NCBI GenBank assembly: GCA_964415395.1 | Contig: CAYPZU010000013.1 | Location: 1-38,006, forward strand | From: CAYPZU01 sp964415395 | GTDB lineage: Bacteria; Chlamydiota; Chlamydiia; Chlamydiales; SM23-39 | Direction: 5' to 3' | DNA length: 38,006 nt | In this document: piece by piece, positions 1-8,567 of the stretch | How the letters are laid out: every line of letters begins with the position of its first letter | Position numbering within the stretch: position 1 is the stretch's first letter | Notes under the pieces: model-generated | Database searches by the model: none | Told to the model about the DNA's origin: nothing | Seen by the model: only the letters and a program-made list of their open reading frames with translations | Position numbers and translations under genes: made by a program

Positions 1-1817
1 GAAGTAGAAGGCCACTCCCCTGATAGGATTTCCAAAGCCCGCCTTTGCAAGAGTCCCGGACGAAAATCCAAAATAGCGGAAGCGGCCTGGCCAAAGCCTT
101 CTCCGATTAGCCGTTCAAAGCCCTCCGCAATCAGCGCATCGGAAATGAGCCCCGTTTTTAGGATCGATGAAATGATTTTCGAGTCCATATTTTCCACGGC
201 GACCTCGAACGCCTTTTGGGCTGTAGCCGCATCGATGGCTCCTGAAGCTAGAAGGCGTTCGACCCATCTGCAATTGGCGCTTTCGACTGCCCTGATCAGC
301 CTATACTTGATCGCTTCAGGAGTAAGGACAGGGTCTTTTTTAACCAAGATCGGAATCCTGCATTCCCTTGCATTCACTAACAGAGAAAGGTAAGCCTGGG
401 GATTTTTCTCTAAAGCATTCCGGTCGACAAGAATCGCTCTAACCGTAACGGCATCCTTTCCATCCGGTCCCCCCAAATAAAGATTCACTTCATTGAACGG
501 CCTTTCCCCGAAAAGATTAAATACATGAGGCGACTGGAAAGGAGTTTGGCGCAGAAGTTCCTCTGGCGGCTGAATGGGGTGAATATGCCGACTGAAAACA
601 GAATCGTCGCTCTTGATATCCTCCAGCAGGCTTCCGCATCGCAGAAACTCTTCCCTCTGTATCTTCCCCTGCAGGCACGGGGCTCTTTCCAATTCTTTCA
701 ATTTCTGACGCGAAAGGCCCTCATTGTAAATGGCATATAGTTCAAGAGCGGATCTGCCCTTTCTTAATGCTTTCGTTAGTTCATCGATCATGGGTTCGAC
801 AGACGAGCCTTGATCCCTTGACGACATCAATCGGTTCAACGTCGAATGCTCATCCGTGGGATGGTCTCCTTGAATTCCAGATTCTCTGTACAGCCGATCG
901 ATGAACGCGGTGAGGAGCTGGAGTCTTTGGTAAAAGCGGTAAAACTGCTTCGGAGATTCTTCTGCTCTATAAGGCGTATAGGCATCCTCGCGGGTTGTGG
1001 CCGTAATGACCGTAGGATCGGCAGAGAGAACCATCGCATAGTTTTTATTCTGTTCATAGAAATCCGGGGTCTCATCCGAAAGGAGAGAACAGCACATAAA
1101 CCCGTCTTCCCGCCTCCATTCTTTAACTGTCTCAATGGGCCCTTCGTGCGGTCCAGCCGCATGGACAAGCATGCGGAACGGAGATCCGGAAATGTCGTTA
1201 GCCGGAAATACCTCGCCTCCAATCCTGATGACTGTCTTGGGAAACCGGGACTCTCCTAAAGCAAGATCCAACCCCATTCGATCGGTTTCTCTTTGCAAGA
1301 GTTCCCAGGAAGCAAGCGTCCGGTTCAAATCGGGAAACCTTCTTGCAATTTGCCTCATAAGCCTCCGCTCTGCTGGAGAAATGGGCGCCCCCCGCCTTCT
1401 CACGATGCCTTCGATCAGATCGAATGAAAAAGGCCTCTTCGCAAGCTCATTAAAGAGGTCTTGAATGTCCAATTGATCCAATGAGTCATTTGTATGAGCT
1501 TCAATAAACTGGATAACTTCGAAAATCAGGGAGACGTCTCTAATTTTCGACAAATCCGCTCGCGAGAGCGTCAGGCAAACCCGCGTCAATCCCAATAATT
1601 TTGACTCGTGAGCCATATCAGACCGGAGCCGCTCGTCAAGGTTCTCTGGTTCGACTCCCCTTGNNNNNNNNNNTGCTGCCGCTGCAGCCGAAGCTGGGAT
1701 CGACGCTAACGCTGCCGCCCCAGTTCTCTCTTCTATTTCGGATGGCGCGCCAGGCTCTTCCGGGCCGAAGAAAGCGCCAGAGCCTCCTCCTAAAATGGGT
1801 TGCGAAAGTAAAGTCAT
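1..1817 (-). CDS. Large effector-like protein, paralogue of the upstream gene; partial (runs off left edge, contains N gap)
   Basis: Translating the minus strand gives one open frame from an ATG at 1817 down to the window edge, about 605 codons. It crosses ten undetermined bases; taken as exactly ten, they keep the frame. The start overlaps the stop of the upstream gene as ATGA, implying translational coupling. The N-terminus is followed by an Ala-rich stretch at the gap. Beyond it the sequence matches the neighbouring 887-residue protein block by block: RFPKTVI, VHAAG, DFYEQNKNYAMVL, TPFQ, FNEVNLYL and RAILVDR. The shared region carries an R...S-L-L-S...N-E pattern that could be an ADP-ribosyltransferase fold (inference). 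The region near the left edge is helical and repeat-like. I do not recognise the family by name; a secreted host-directed effector is plausible. The C-terminus lies outside the window. Confidence 0.8.
   Translation of the reverse strand, partial: MTLLSQPILGGGSGAFFGPEEPGAPSEIEERTGAAALASIPASAAAAAXXXXRGVEPENLDERLRSDMAHESKLLGLTRVCLTLSRADLSKIRDVSLIFEVIQFIEAHTNDSLDQLDIQDLFNELAKRPFSFDLIEGIVRRRGAPISPAERRLMRQIARRFPDLNRTLASWELLQRETDRMGLDLALGESRFPKTVIRIGGEVFPANDISGSPFRMLVHAAGPHEGPIETVKEWRREDGFMCCSLLSDETPDFYEQNKNYAMVLSADPTVITATTREDAYTPYRAEESPKQFYRFYQRLQLLTAFIDRLYRESGIQGDHPTDEHSTLNRLMSSRDQGSSVEPMIDELTKALRKGRSALELYAIYNEGLSRQKLKELERAPCLQGKIQREEFLRCGSLLEDIKSDDSVFSRHIHPIQPPEELLRQTPFQSPHVFNLFGERPFNEVNLYLGGPDGKDAVTVRAILVDRNALEKNPQAYLSLLVNARECRIPILVKKDPVLTPEAIKYRLIRAVESANCRWVERLLASGAIDAATAQKAFEVAVENMDSKIISSILKTGLISDALIAEGFERLIGEGFGQAASAILDFRPGLLQRRALEILSGEWPST
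1664..1673. other. Assembly gap (10 N)
   Basis: Ten undetermined bases lie inside the Ala-rich, GC-rich beginning of the leftmost gene. The reading frame is open on both sides and stays in phase if the gap really is ten bases. The number may be only a scaffolding convention, so the true length of the Ala-rich linker is unknown. Confidence 0.98.
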
Positions 1818-4477
1818 GCTTCCTGCCTTATTGAGCGGGCCTGGATCAGCTCCGCGATGTCTTGCCTATTCATCTTCAAGGCTGCGGCGTGCGCATCCCT
1901 CAGGGATTGCGGAGATAGGTTCAATTCTCGCAAAATCCAAATGATCATCAAATATTCTTGGCGGTTGACTGCATGGAGAAGAGCGGCGCCTGACAATCTC
2001 TGTTCCTCCTCGGGCCGCAGGCGAACGAGGGCTGAGATCGAGCGCATGCATTCGCATTCGACCCCTCTGCAGACCAGCTCTTGAACTTCCTTTTCAGGGA
2101 GGCCGCGGCCATGGGAATGGATGAGTTCTGCGGCAAGCCGGTCATTGCAATAGATCGCGCATCCGATCGCCCAAGGACCTAGCCCGGCTGAAAACTCTCC
2201 TGCGGGAAAGCGGCCACCCCGGATCTCGGTTGTTAGGCAAGATTTCAGAAATTCTTCCGAGATCTCCCCTCTATGGGATCGATAGATCGCATCAGCAACC
2301 CGGTCGTAGTTATGCTTCAACGAATAGGCAAATGCCTCTCGGGCAAACGCTGGAGGAATTCCGATTCCGCTACCTGCGAGACTAAAAAGAACCTTTCTGC
2401 GCAGGTTGTCTTCCATTTCCAGCAAGGCCTGTAAAAGAGCGCTAGAGAGCGCGTTCCCTTTCTTTTCCATGAGAGCGTGAACAATCAGATCGCGCCCACT
2501 GCGGGCGGCAACGGCCAAAGCGGCTTCGAAAGCCTCGCCTGGAATGCCCGGCCTGTCAGCCAGGAATGAAAAAAACTCGATTGTGCCCGTCTCCGCGGCC
2601 ACAACTAAAAGCTTCCCGGCAAGAGAGCCTTCAAGCGATGCGCGGACGGAAGGCAAAGCCCCGATCTTAAGGGCCGCCTTGGCGTTTCCATTCTCGATTG
2701 CAAAACGAAGCGCCCAATTCGCGAGTTCCGGCGGCAGTTTTTCCCAAGGAGCTTCCCCGAACTGAATTACAGCTTTCTTGAGTTCTTCTTCAGAGATCAT
2801 TTCTGGGTATTTTTCATAAACCGCCCAGGCCAGATGGCGCTGGTTCCGGCTGAGAGCTTCCCTGAATGCGCGAAGACCAAACCCTTCGATGGAGCAGAAG
2901 GCCTCGCTTAAATGATCTAAAACCCTTGCGTCATCATATACAAAGAGCGCCTCCCAAGCCTTTTCTTTCAAAAGCTGCGGTCTGGCCTTGACAAGCAGCT
3001 TAGCCACCTCATTCCGCTTATCCGCTCCTTCAAAGGCCTTCAAAATGGCGGCGTCAGAGATATCCCACTTTCCTAAGATCAACTCGACGGCCTTACACAT
3101 CCCCCGGGCGGCCTCAGAGAGCAAAGTTTGTTCAGCCAACGCGGCATCGGCAAGCGGCGAACTTAAAAGGCTCACAACTTCTTTTTCATTATGCACCTCT
3201 AAGGCGCGGCACATCTTTCTTGCAACGAGTTTCGGAGTAAGATCTTTGATTAATACGGCGATTCCCTTCTCCTTTGCATCTCGCAAAACCCGTAAATAGT
3301 CTGATGGATTTTTCTGGAAACCGGGCCTGTCGATCAGAATCGCTTTGACCTGGACGGGACGGCCCGCCGGCAAATAGAGATCTATTTCATTATAGGGAGA
3401 AATCCCCATATTATTATCGTTATGCGAGGTTTGGAAAGGCGTTTGGGCAAGCAGCTCTTCCGCGCCTAACAGAGGGCTTAAATGACTTTTAAAATCTCTG
3501 CCTGATCTGGCTTTAGCCATAAGGCTGGAAACTCTCTCCCATTCGGCTGGCCGCTCCTCCGCTGGCAGCGTGCCTATCTCCTGAATTTGCAAGAGAGTCG
3601 CTCCATCCGCATATTTCCGATAGATCATTTGCGGATTGAATAATCGCAGCCTCTGCATCAAGCGTCCGGCCTCTTCGGATTCAGCTTGCCTCGGGTCTGC
3701 CAACAGAGGGATAAGCCTCGACAGGTCTTCGGAGTTAAGGGGGCCTTGAATGCGCACCCTCCCGTGCAAGGAGTTCACGTGGCCCGCAAAAAGCTTCATT
3801 CTTGTATAGAAGCGGTAATACGACAGGGTCTCTGGAAGACGGGAGTTATAGGGACTGAAAATATCTTCCCGGGCTGTGAGAGCGATCGATTCCGGATCGA
3901 CGGCGAGAACCATCGCATATTGGCGGTTTTGGGAATAAAAATCAGGACGCTCATTCGAGATGAGAGATACGCATAAAAAACCGCTTCGCTCCCTTTGATC
4001 CCGGGTCTGGGAGATCGGAACCTCATTAAGCCCCGCCGAATGCACAAAAAACCGATATTCGGAATCAGTGACGTCGTATCCTTCGAATCGCTCGCCGCCA
4101 GCTTCAATCACAGTCTTTGGGAAACGGGCTACATCCATCTGTTCGGTCTCTCTCTCAAGCAACTGGTAAGAATGGAGGGCCCTCTGAACGTCGGGCATCT
4201 CTCGGCCCAGGCGGGTAATCAGCCGCATCTCTGCAGGAGAAATCGGCTTCCCTCCTCTCTCTGCGATCCCTTCGATCAAATCGAAAGAAAAGGGTCTCTT
4301 TAAAAGCTCATCGAAAGCGCGATCGACCTCTTGCCTCATTCCTCTCTCTTCCCAGCGGGAGATGTTTTGGAAAATCTCAGGAACGGAAACGCTCTCTAAG
4401 GAATCGCCCTCAGGCTCTGCGGAAGAAGCTGCCGCCGCAGCCGGATAATCTGTTCGCCACTGGCATCGGCTAACCAT
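1814..4477 (-). CDS. Large effector-like protein: possible ADP-ribosyltransferase-like N-terminus plus helical repeats
   Basis: This is an 887-residue protein. I start it at 4477 because GGAGG sits 8 bases upstream; a longer frame to 4576 would overlap the upstream gene by 107 bases. It overlaps the upstream stop by 8 bases and the downstream start by ATGA, so the three genes form one operon. Residues 10-20 are Ala/Ser-rich. Residues 40-390 are shared with the next gene. In both copies there is an Arg in a [FM][FL]VH strand (R142), an S-L-[IL]-S strand (S171-S174) and an N-E-[IV]-x-L-Y-L strand (E364). This spacing and order fit an R-S-E ADP-ribosyltransferase (inference only). From about residue 400 to the end it is Leu/Ala-rich helical repeats resembling degenerate ankyrin repeats. 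There is no signal peptide. A type III-secreted effector is plausible but unproven. Confidence 0.85.
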   Translation of the reverse strand: MVSRCQWRTDYPAAAAASSAEPEGDSLESVSVPEIFQNISRWEERGMRQEVDRAFDELLKRPFSFDLIEGIAERGGKPISPAEMRLITRLGREMPDVQRALHSYQLLERETEQMDVARFPKTVIEAGGERFEGYDVTDSEYRFFVHSAGLNEVPISQTRDQRERSGFLCVSLISNERPDFYSQNRQYAMVLAVDPESIALTAREDIFSPYNSRLPETLSYYRFYTRMKLFAGHVNSLHGRVRIQGPLNSEDLSRLIPLLADPRQAESEEAGRLMQRLRLFNPQMIYRKYADGATLLQIQEIGTLPAEERPAEWERVSSLMAKARSGRDFKSHLSPLLGAEELLAQTPFQTSHNDNNMGISPYNEIDLYLPAGRPVQVKAILIDRPGFQKNPSDYLRVLRDAKEKGIAVLIKDLTPKLVARKMCRALEVHNEKEVVSLLSSPLADAALAEQTLLSEAARGMCKAVELILGKWDISDAAILKAFEGADKRNEVAKLLVKARPQLLKEKAWEALFVYDDARVLDHLSEAFCSIEGFGLRAFREALSRNQRHLAWAVYEKYPEMISEEELKKAVIQFGEAPWEKLPPELANWALRFAIENGNAKAALKIGALPSVRASLEGSLAGKLLVVAAETGTIEFFSFLADRPGIPGEAFEAALAVAARSGRDLIVHALMEKKGNALSSALLQALLEMEDNLRRKVLFSLAGSGIGIPPAFAREAFAYSLKHNYDRVADAIYRSHRGEISEEFLKSCLTTEIRGGRFPAGEFSAGLGPWAIGCAIYCNDRLAAELIHSHGRGLPEKEVQELVCRGVECECMRSISALVRLRPEEEQRLSGAALLHAVNRQEYLMIIWILRELNLSPQSLRDAHAAALKMNRQDIAELIQARSIRQEA

Positions 4478-6230
4478 CTCTATTTCCTCCCCTGATTTTG
4501 CTGTACACTTTCTCTGCATGCTCAGCAGATAGGTAATAGGACGGGTGCGGCTCTCCTCTTCTTCGCTGTTCTTCATCGACCAGGCTTACAAAACGGGCGC
4601 CTGAATAAATATACCAATCCATTTCCGGCCCCGGATTGAAGATCTGTCCGTAGGAACAGGCGGAAAAGCAGATTTCCTGGACCGAGTGATCGCGGAAAGG
4701 GATCATGAAAGCGATCATCGCCAATTTGAGGTCCCTGAGGTGGTAAAAACTGCGAAGCCCTACGAATCCTGCCATCGCAGCCATCTGGTCATAAGTTCCT
4801 GAAATGGAAGAGATCACCGGCAGGCCGAGTTTTTCGCAAAGTGCACGGTATTTTTTTCCTGCATTTCCATCAGGCGTATCGTCTATTTCTCCCGGTCGGA
4901 GCATACGGAAAGAAGCCTCTCCGCTTGAAAAAGGAACTTGTTTAGAAAGATTCAGCTTCTGAGGATTGAAATCTCCCGCTGCAGCTAAAAGTTCTGTGTC
5001 GGAGAGCGCATGGCGGAAGCTCGCATTCAACGGGGCTCTGCCATAGATCACAGCTCCCAGCTCAATGCGAGGATTCCGATCATAAAATGTCGGATCGGTT
5101 TTTTTTTCACGGATCTTCCAATTTAGCCGGGCCTGTTTGCCGTAGCGGAAAACCGGAGGCAGGAATTGGGGATTCCGCTCAAGCATCGCGTCGACGAATT
5201 CAGGATCGATCTTCCACCCCTTCAACCTTTGATTGGCGAACTGAATAAATCGCCGGTCTTGCATACAGGCATTGATGAAATGGTTGTTCATGTAGAGAAA
5301 ATAGGTCCTGCACCGGAACTCTGCGGCAGGATGATTCGGATAGCCCCTTCTGACAACGTTCCAATAGGCCATCGGATTGGACCCCAAGCTCCCTGGACTG
5401 ACAAAATCGCCCGTCCCGTCGCATGCGACACGGTGGCGGATCTCCATCAACATCCGTTCCTCAAGGCCCGCATCGGGATCAGGCTTCATCCTCGCGACCG
5501 CATCGAGCTGGGACTCGATCTCCTCCTGATTCATATCGCCAAACTTTCTCATCATGAAGCAAGCCCTGTCGATCAAACCCTTTTCGGGAAGCGCCTCGTA
5601 TTTTTGGACCGCCTCTCTGAATACAGGATTTCCTCTTCCTTTTGCCCGCCCTTCCGCCGAGGTCAATTCTAAGAAAAATAGGCCGTATTCTTCTTCGGAG
5701 AGCCTCCCTCTAAAATCGCTGAGGATTTCCATAAGCCTTGAGCAGCTCTCCTTCATCCTGAGGATTTCGGTCGAGATGAATCCGTGCCCCTTCAGCCTGC
5801 CCGCGTCTACCGGCAGCATCGGGATCCCCAGTTCGCTATCGTACATCACCCACATTTCGTATAAATCCATGACTCTTGAGCTGAAACTCTCCGTAAACCG
5901 GCTGAGCGGCCCCCTCCCTAAAGCCGGATCCCCCTCTTCATACACATAGCGGAGCGCCGCGTCGGCGATCGCCTGGTCGTGCCCCTCGGCGCTATGCCGG
6001 TAGCTCTCCACGCATTGATTCCTCACTTGCCCGTGGTACTCAGGCGGGATGCCTCTTAAATCAACAGGGAGAGGGGTGCATGGGAACGAAGGGACGCCGT
6101 CCTCGCGCCAACCTGCGTACCAGTTCCGGCGTGGACCCTCGAAACGGCTTTGACCAGGGAAATGGGCTATGTCCCATCTCTCTTTTGCGCAGCCTCTGTC
6201 AGAACAAATGATTCTACTTGTTAAAGTCAT
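4470..6230 (-). CDS. Unknown 586-residue protein, first gene of the effector-like operon
   Basis: I do not recognise the family. The protein has 586 residues, with no signal peptide and no convincing membrane segment. It is rich in Arg, Glu and aromatic residues. N-terminal Cys residues (IICSDRGC) and a Trp/Arg-rich segment open it. The most motif-like part is residues 480-550: an SGTYDQM segment followed by an amphipathic helix ending in DHSVQEI and an F-N-P-G-P turn. Such an H-S-x-x-E pair could be an active site (inference). Its stop overlaps the next gene's start by 8 bases, and it leads the operon containing the two paralogous effector-like proteins. The ATG at 6230 has no Shine-Dalgarno; a TATAAT lies only 9 bases upstream, so the message may be leaderless or the start may be further in. 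Confidence 0.85.
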   Translation of the reverse strand: MTLTSRIICSDRGCAKERWDIAHFPGQSRFEGPRRNWYAGWREDGVPSFPCTPLPVDLRGIPPEYHGQVRNQCVESYRHSAEGHDQAIADAALRYVYEEGDPALGRGPLSRFTESFSSRVMDLYEMWVMYDSELGIPMLPVDAGRLKGHGFISTEILRMKESCSRLMEILSDFRGRLSEEEYGLFFLELTSAEGRAKGRGNPVFREAVQKYEALPEKGLIDRACFMMRKFGDMNQEEIESQLDAVARMKPDPDAGLEERMLMEIRHRVACDGTGDFVSPGSLGSNPMAYWNVVRRGYPNHPAAEFRCRTYFLYMNNHFINACMQDRRFIQFANQRLKGWKIDPEFVDAMLERNPQFLPPVFRYGKQARLNWKIREKKTDPTFYDRNPRIELGAVIYGRAPLNASFRHALSDTELLAAAGDFNPQKLNLSKQVPFSSGEASFRMLRPGEIDDTPDGNAGKKYRALCEKLGLPVISSISGTYDQMAAMAGFVGLRSFYHLRDLKLAMIAFMIPFRDHSVQEICFSACSYGQIFNPGPEMDWYIYSGARFVSLVDEEQRRRGEPHPSYYLSAEHAEKVYSKIRGGNRDG

Positions 6231-6239
6231 GCGCGAAAT

Positions 6240-6245
6240 ATTATA
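6240..6245 (-). promoter_or_regulatory. Candidate -10 element of the effector-like operon
   Basis: Read on the minus strand this is TATAAT, 9 bases before the ATG at 6230, within very AT-rich DNA. No good -35 hexamer lies at the proper distance. A second TATAAT lies further upstream near 6294, so the real promoter could be that one with an AT-rich leader of about 60 bases. Confidence 0.3.
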
Positions 6246-6344
6246 TCACGCATATTTAAAAAATTAATTAATTATATAATAAAAACTTTTAATTATACTA
6301 ACCTTAACATTAATTAAACATTTCGCAAAACACGACAGCCGGCT

Positions 6345-6557
6345 GGCTGAAACGACCTTTATCCCGAAAATGAATCAAGAAACGCGATCCCTGCAAACAG
6401 GTCCATTTATTCAAACAAGGAAACATGATAACGCCGCGAAATGCGGCTGAGGATTACGCTGCGAAGCGCAGCTAATGATAGGCCTGTCGGGGATGCCCCG
6501 AACCCCAATTGAATTGGATTTTTTTGGGTTGCAGGGCTTCCCTGCATCTTGCATATC
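6345..6557. repeat. 213-bp direct repeat, copy 1, built of small hairpins
   Basis: This matches 6631-6843 with a single difference (T at 6510, G at 6796). It contains a chain of short perfect palindromes: GCCGC/GCGGC (6433-6447), GCTGCG-AAG-CGCAGC (6458-6472), CGGGG-ATG-CCCCG (6489-6501) and GCAGGG-CTT-CCCTGC (6531-6545). The spacer to copy 2 (6558-6630) holds two more, GGCGC/GCGCC (6562-6576) and GCCGC-CTT-GCGGC (6587-6599). There is no credible gene between 6231 and 6902. Confidence 0.97.
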
Positions 6558-6630
6558 CTTAGGCGCGCTGGGCGCCGTTATCTTTAGCCGCCTTGCGGCG
6601 TAATCATGAATAACGAGCGCGATAGGCGGC

Positions 6631-6843
6631 GGCTGAAACGACCTTTATCCCGAAAATGAATCAAGAAACGCGATCCCTGCAAACAGGTCCATTTATTCAA
6701 ACAAGGAAACATGATAACGCCGCGAAATGCGGCTGAGGATTACGCTGCGAAGCGCAGCTAATGATAGGCCTGTCGGGGATGCCCCGAACCCCAATGGAAT
6801 TGGATTTTTTTGGGTTGCAGGGCTTCCCTGCATCTTGCATATC
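6631..6843. repeat. 213-bp direct repeat, copy 2
   Basis: This is the second copy of the hairpin-rich repeat, offset 286 bases from copy 1 with one mismatch over 213 bases. The near-identity points to a recent duplication or gene conversion. No transposase, terminal inverted repeat or clear target duplication is visible. The rest of the gap to 6902 holds a small TATCTTC/GAAGATA palindrome near 6867-6885 and nothing else I can name. Confidence 0.97.
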
Positions 6844-6902
6844 ATAGGCGGTCTCATAAGGATTTTATCTTCTAGCTGAAGATAGGCGTATCTCAGTTTC
6901 TT

Positions 6903-7571
6903 TCACTTTTTGCTTGGGATTTCCGAGCGGAGCCAGACAAAGACGCCGCAGTAGATCGCAGGAATCCAGAAAATCCAGCCGATGATGAGAAAGCTGAGAA
7001 GAAAGAGAAGAAGCGATCCGCTGAGCGCGGCGGCAAGGCAGTCGGAGCCGCGGCTTTGGAGCCAGGAGACCCGCTCAGCGCCGGTGTAGCCATAGATCGA
7101 AAGGACGAGATCGGCGCTTTCGAGGATGGCGAGATGGTTGACCGCCAGAAGCGAGAGGGGAAAGACGAGGAGCGGAATAAAGAAGAGACAGAGAAGTAAG
7201 AGAATCGGCCAGAGAATCCGCCAGCGAAGGGTGCGGAAAAAGACCCAGAACGAGGAGGCGAAGGAATTCCAGAAACTCCCCTCTTCTGCCCTGCGGGCCT
7301 CGCGCATCAGCGCCGAAGTGAAGCAGGCGTTGAAGACGATTGGAAACAGGACGATCACGAGAAGGAGAAAGGAAAATAGCCCCCAGCCAAGAGACTGGAG
7401 AAACGGCCAGAAAGAAAATGGGTGCGGATAGGTTGCCGCAATGACTTTTCCCGTGACTGCAAGAGTGGCAGCGCCGGAAATCAGGACGCCAAGCAAAGCC
7501 CAGCCCCAAAAACGGGGGTGGGTCAGAAAAAAGCCAAGCCCTAAAAAGGGGCAGTTCCAGCGGTTCGGCAC
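6903..7571 (-). CDS. Polytopic inner-membrane protein, possibly EI24/CysZ-like
   Basis: This 222-residue protein is hydrophobic throughout, with four or five likely membrane segments: roughly residues 23-48, 55-85, 115-148 and 180-215. The N-terminal F-L-G-L-G-F-F-L-T-H-P-R block followed by a long helix resembles the start of EI24/CysZ-type proteins, which act in sulfate uptake or unknown transport. The similarity is only at pattern level. The start is GTG at 7571 with a weak Shine-Dalgarno. It lies 11 bases after the stop of the TsaC/Sua5 gene, so the two are probably cotranscribed. It has no close functional link to that enzyme that I can infer. Confidence 0.75.
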   Translation of the reverse strand: MPNRWNCPFLGLGFFLTHPRFWGWALLGVLISGAATLAVTGKVIAATYPHPFSFWPFLQSLGWGLFSFLLLVIVLFPIVFNACFTSALMREARRAEEGSFWNSFASSFWVFFRTLRWRILWPILLLLCLFFIPLLVFPLSLLAVNHLAILESADLVLSIYGYTGAERVSWLQSRGSDCLAAALSGSLLLFLLSFLIIGWIFWIPAIYCGVFVWLRSEIPSKK

Positions 7572-7582
7572 TTGCGTTCTCT

Positions 7583-8491
7583 TTAGCCGATGGCGTGGAG
7601 AATCCGGTTCATCAACGCGGCGTCGGCTTTGAGAACAGGATCGCAGTAAATTTCAATTTCCGCAACCCCGGCCCGGTCGGCTGCGCGCAGCTCGGCGTAA
7701 AACGACTGGCTGGTGAGAGGGCGGGAGGCCAGTCCCGAAAGAGGATGGCGAGAGAGGATGAAGGGGCCTTTGAGGGCGGAGAGGGATTCTACGAGTTTGA
7801 GTCTCGCTTTCGGAGCATAGTGGCGGTATTTCATGCCGGGCGCGTGGATGGGCGTGGAGGCCGAGGGAAGGGCAATCGGAGCGGAGAGAGCCTCTTCGAG
7901 CGCCTCGCGGGTGATCTGGCCGGGACGGAGAAGCGTGGGAGGCGAGGAAACGAGGCTCAAAACAGTCGACTCGATGCCGATGGCGCAAGCGCCCCCGTCG
8001 ATCGCCAATGCGATTTTACCGTCGAGGTCTTCCAGGACGTCCCTGACCGAGGTAGGGCTGGGCCTGCCCGAAAGGTTGGCGGAAGGGGCGACAAGCGGGC
8101 CGGCGAGAGCGATCAGCTTGAGAGCGATCGGGTGGGAAGGCATCCGGATGGCGATCGTCGGATGTCCCGCCGACACGGAGTCGGGAACGCGGGGGCTCCG
8201 CTTAACGACAAGAGTCAGAGGACCGGGCCAAAAGCGGCTCGCCAAATCGTAGAAGGCGGGCGGGAGTTCGGAAGCAAGGAGGCGGGCCTGGTCGAGGTCG
8301 GAGATGTGCGCGATGAGCGGATTGTCGGACGGACGGCCTTTGATGGAAAAAATGGAGCGGACGGCTTCCGCATCGAACACGGGCGCGGCGAGGCCGTAGA
8401 CGGTTTCTGTAGGCATCGCGACCGGCTTCCCCTGCTTCAAGAGGGCTGCGGCAAGAGGAAGCTCCTGTTCGGAACAGATGATTGTTTGCAT
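7583..8491 (-). CDS. tsaC: L-threonylcarbamoyladenylate synthase (Sua5/TsaC with C-terminal domain)
   Basis: The enzyme makes threonylcarbamoyl-AMP from threonine, bicarbonate and ATP, the first step of t6A37 modification of ANN-decoding tRNAs in the cytoplasm. The YrdC fold is clear: PTETVYGL at residues 27-34, KGRPSDNPL at 51-59, and SANLSGRPSPTS near 137-149. At 302 residues it is longer than plain TsaC. After a linker containing PGMKYRHYAPKA comes the Sua5 C-terminal domain, so it is the Sua5 type. The ATG at 8491 has no Shine-Dalgarno; a good promoter (8500-8529) predicts transcription starting only a few bases upstream. The neighbouring membrane protein follows in the same direction. 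Identification is firm. Confidence 0.95.
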   Translation of the reverse strand: MQTIICSEQELPLAAALLKQGKPVAMPTETVYGLAAPVFDAEAVRSIFSIKGRPSDNPLIAHISDLDQARLLASELPPAFYDLASRFWPGPLTLVVKRSPRVPDSVSAGHPTIAIRMPSHPIALKLIALAGPLVAPSANLSGRPSPTSVRDVLEDLDGKIALAIDGGACAIGIESTVLSLVSSPPTLLRPGQITREALEEALSAPIALPSASTPIHAPGMKYRHYAPKARLKLVESLSALKGPFILSRHPLSGLASRPLTSQSFYAELRAADRAGVAEIEIYCDPVLKADAALMNRILHAIG

Positions 8492-8499
8492 AGAAATTT

Positions 8500-8529
8500 A
8501 CTATACACCAAGGGCCAACCCCTTTGCAA
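8500..8529 (-). promoter_or_regulatory. Promoter of tsaC/sua5, predicting a near-leaderless mRNA
   Basis: On the minus strand there is TTGCAA (8524-8529), an 18-base spacer and TATAGT (8500-8505). Only 8 bases separate the -10 from the ATG at 8491, so transcription should start about 1-3 bases before the start codon. Confidence 0.6.
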
Positions 8530-8567
8530 TATCTTTATACTAAAGATCCGTGCTATAAAAAAAATAG

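Noticed and set aside
836..1259. Overlapping frames on both strands in the leftmost gene
   Set aside because: Shadows of the partial effector-like gene, whose true frame matches the upstream paralogue residue by residue.
6345..6843. Insertion sequence or CRISPR array
   Set aside because: No transposase, terminal inverted repeats or regular spacers; only two units of 213 bases.
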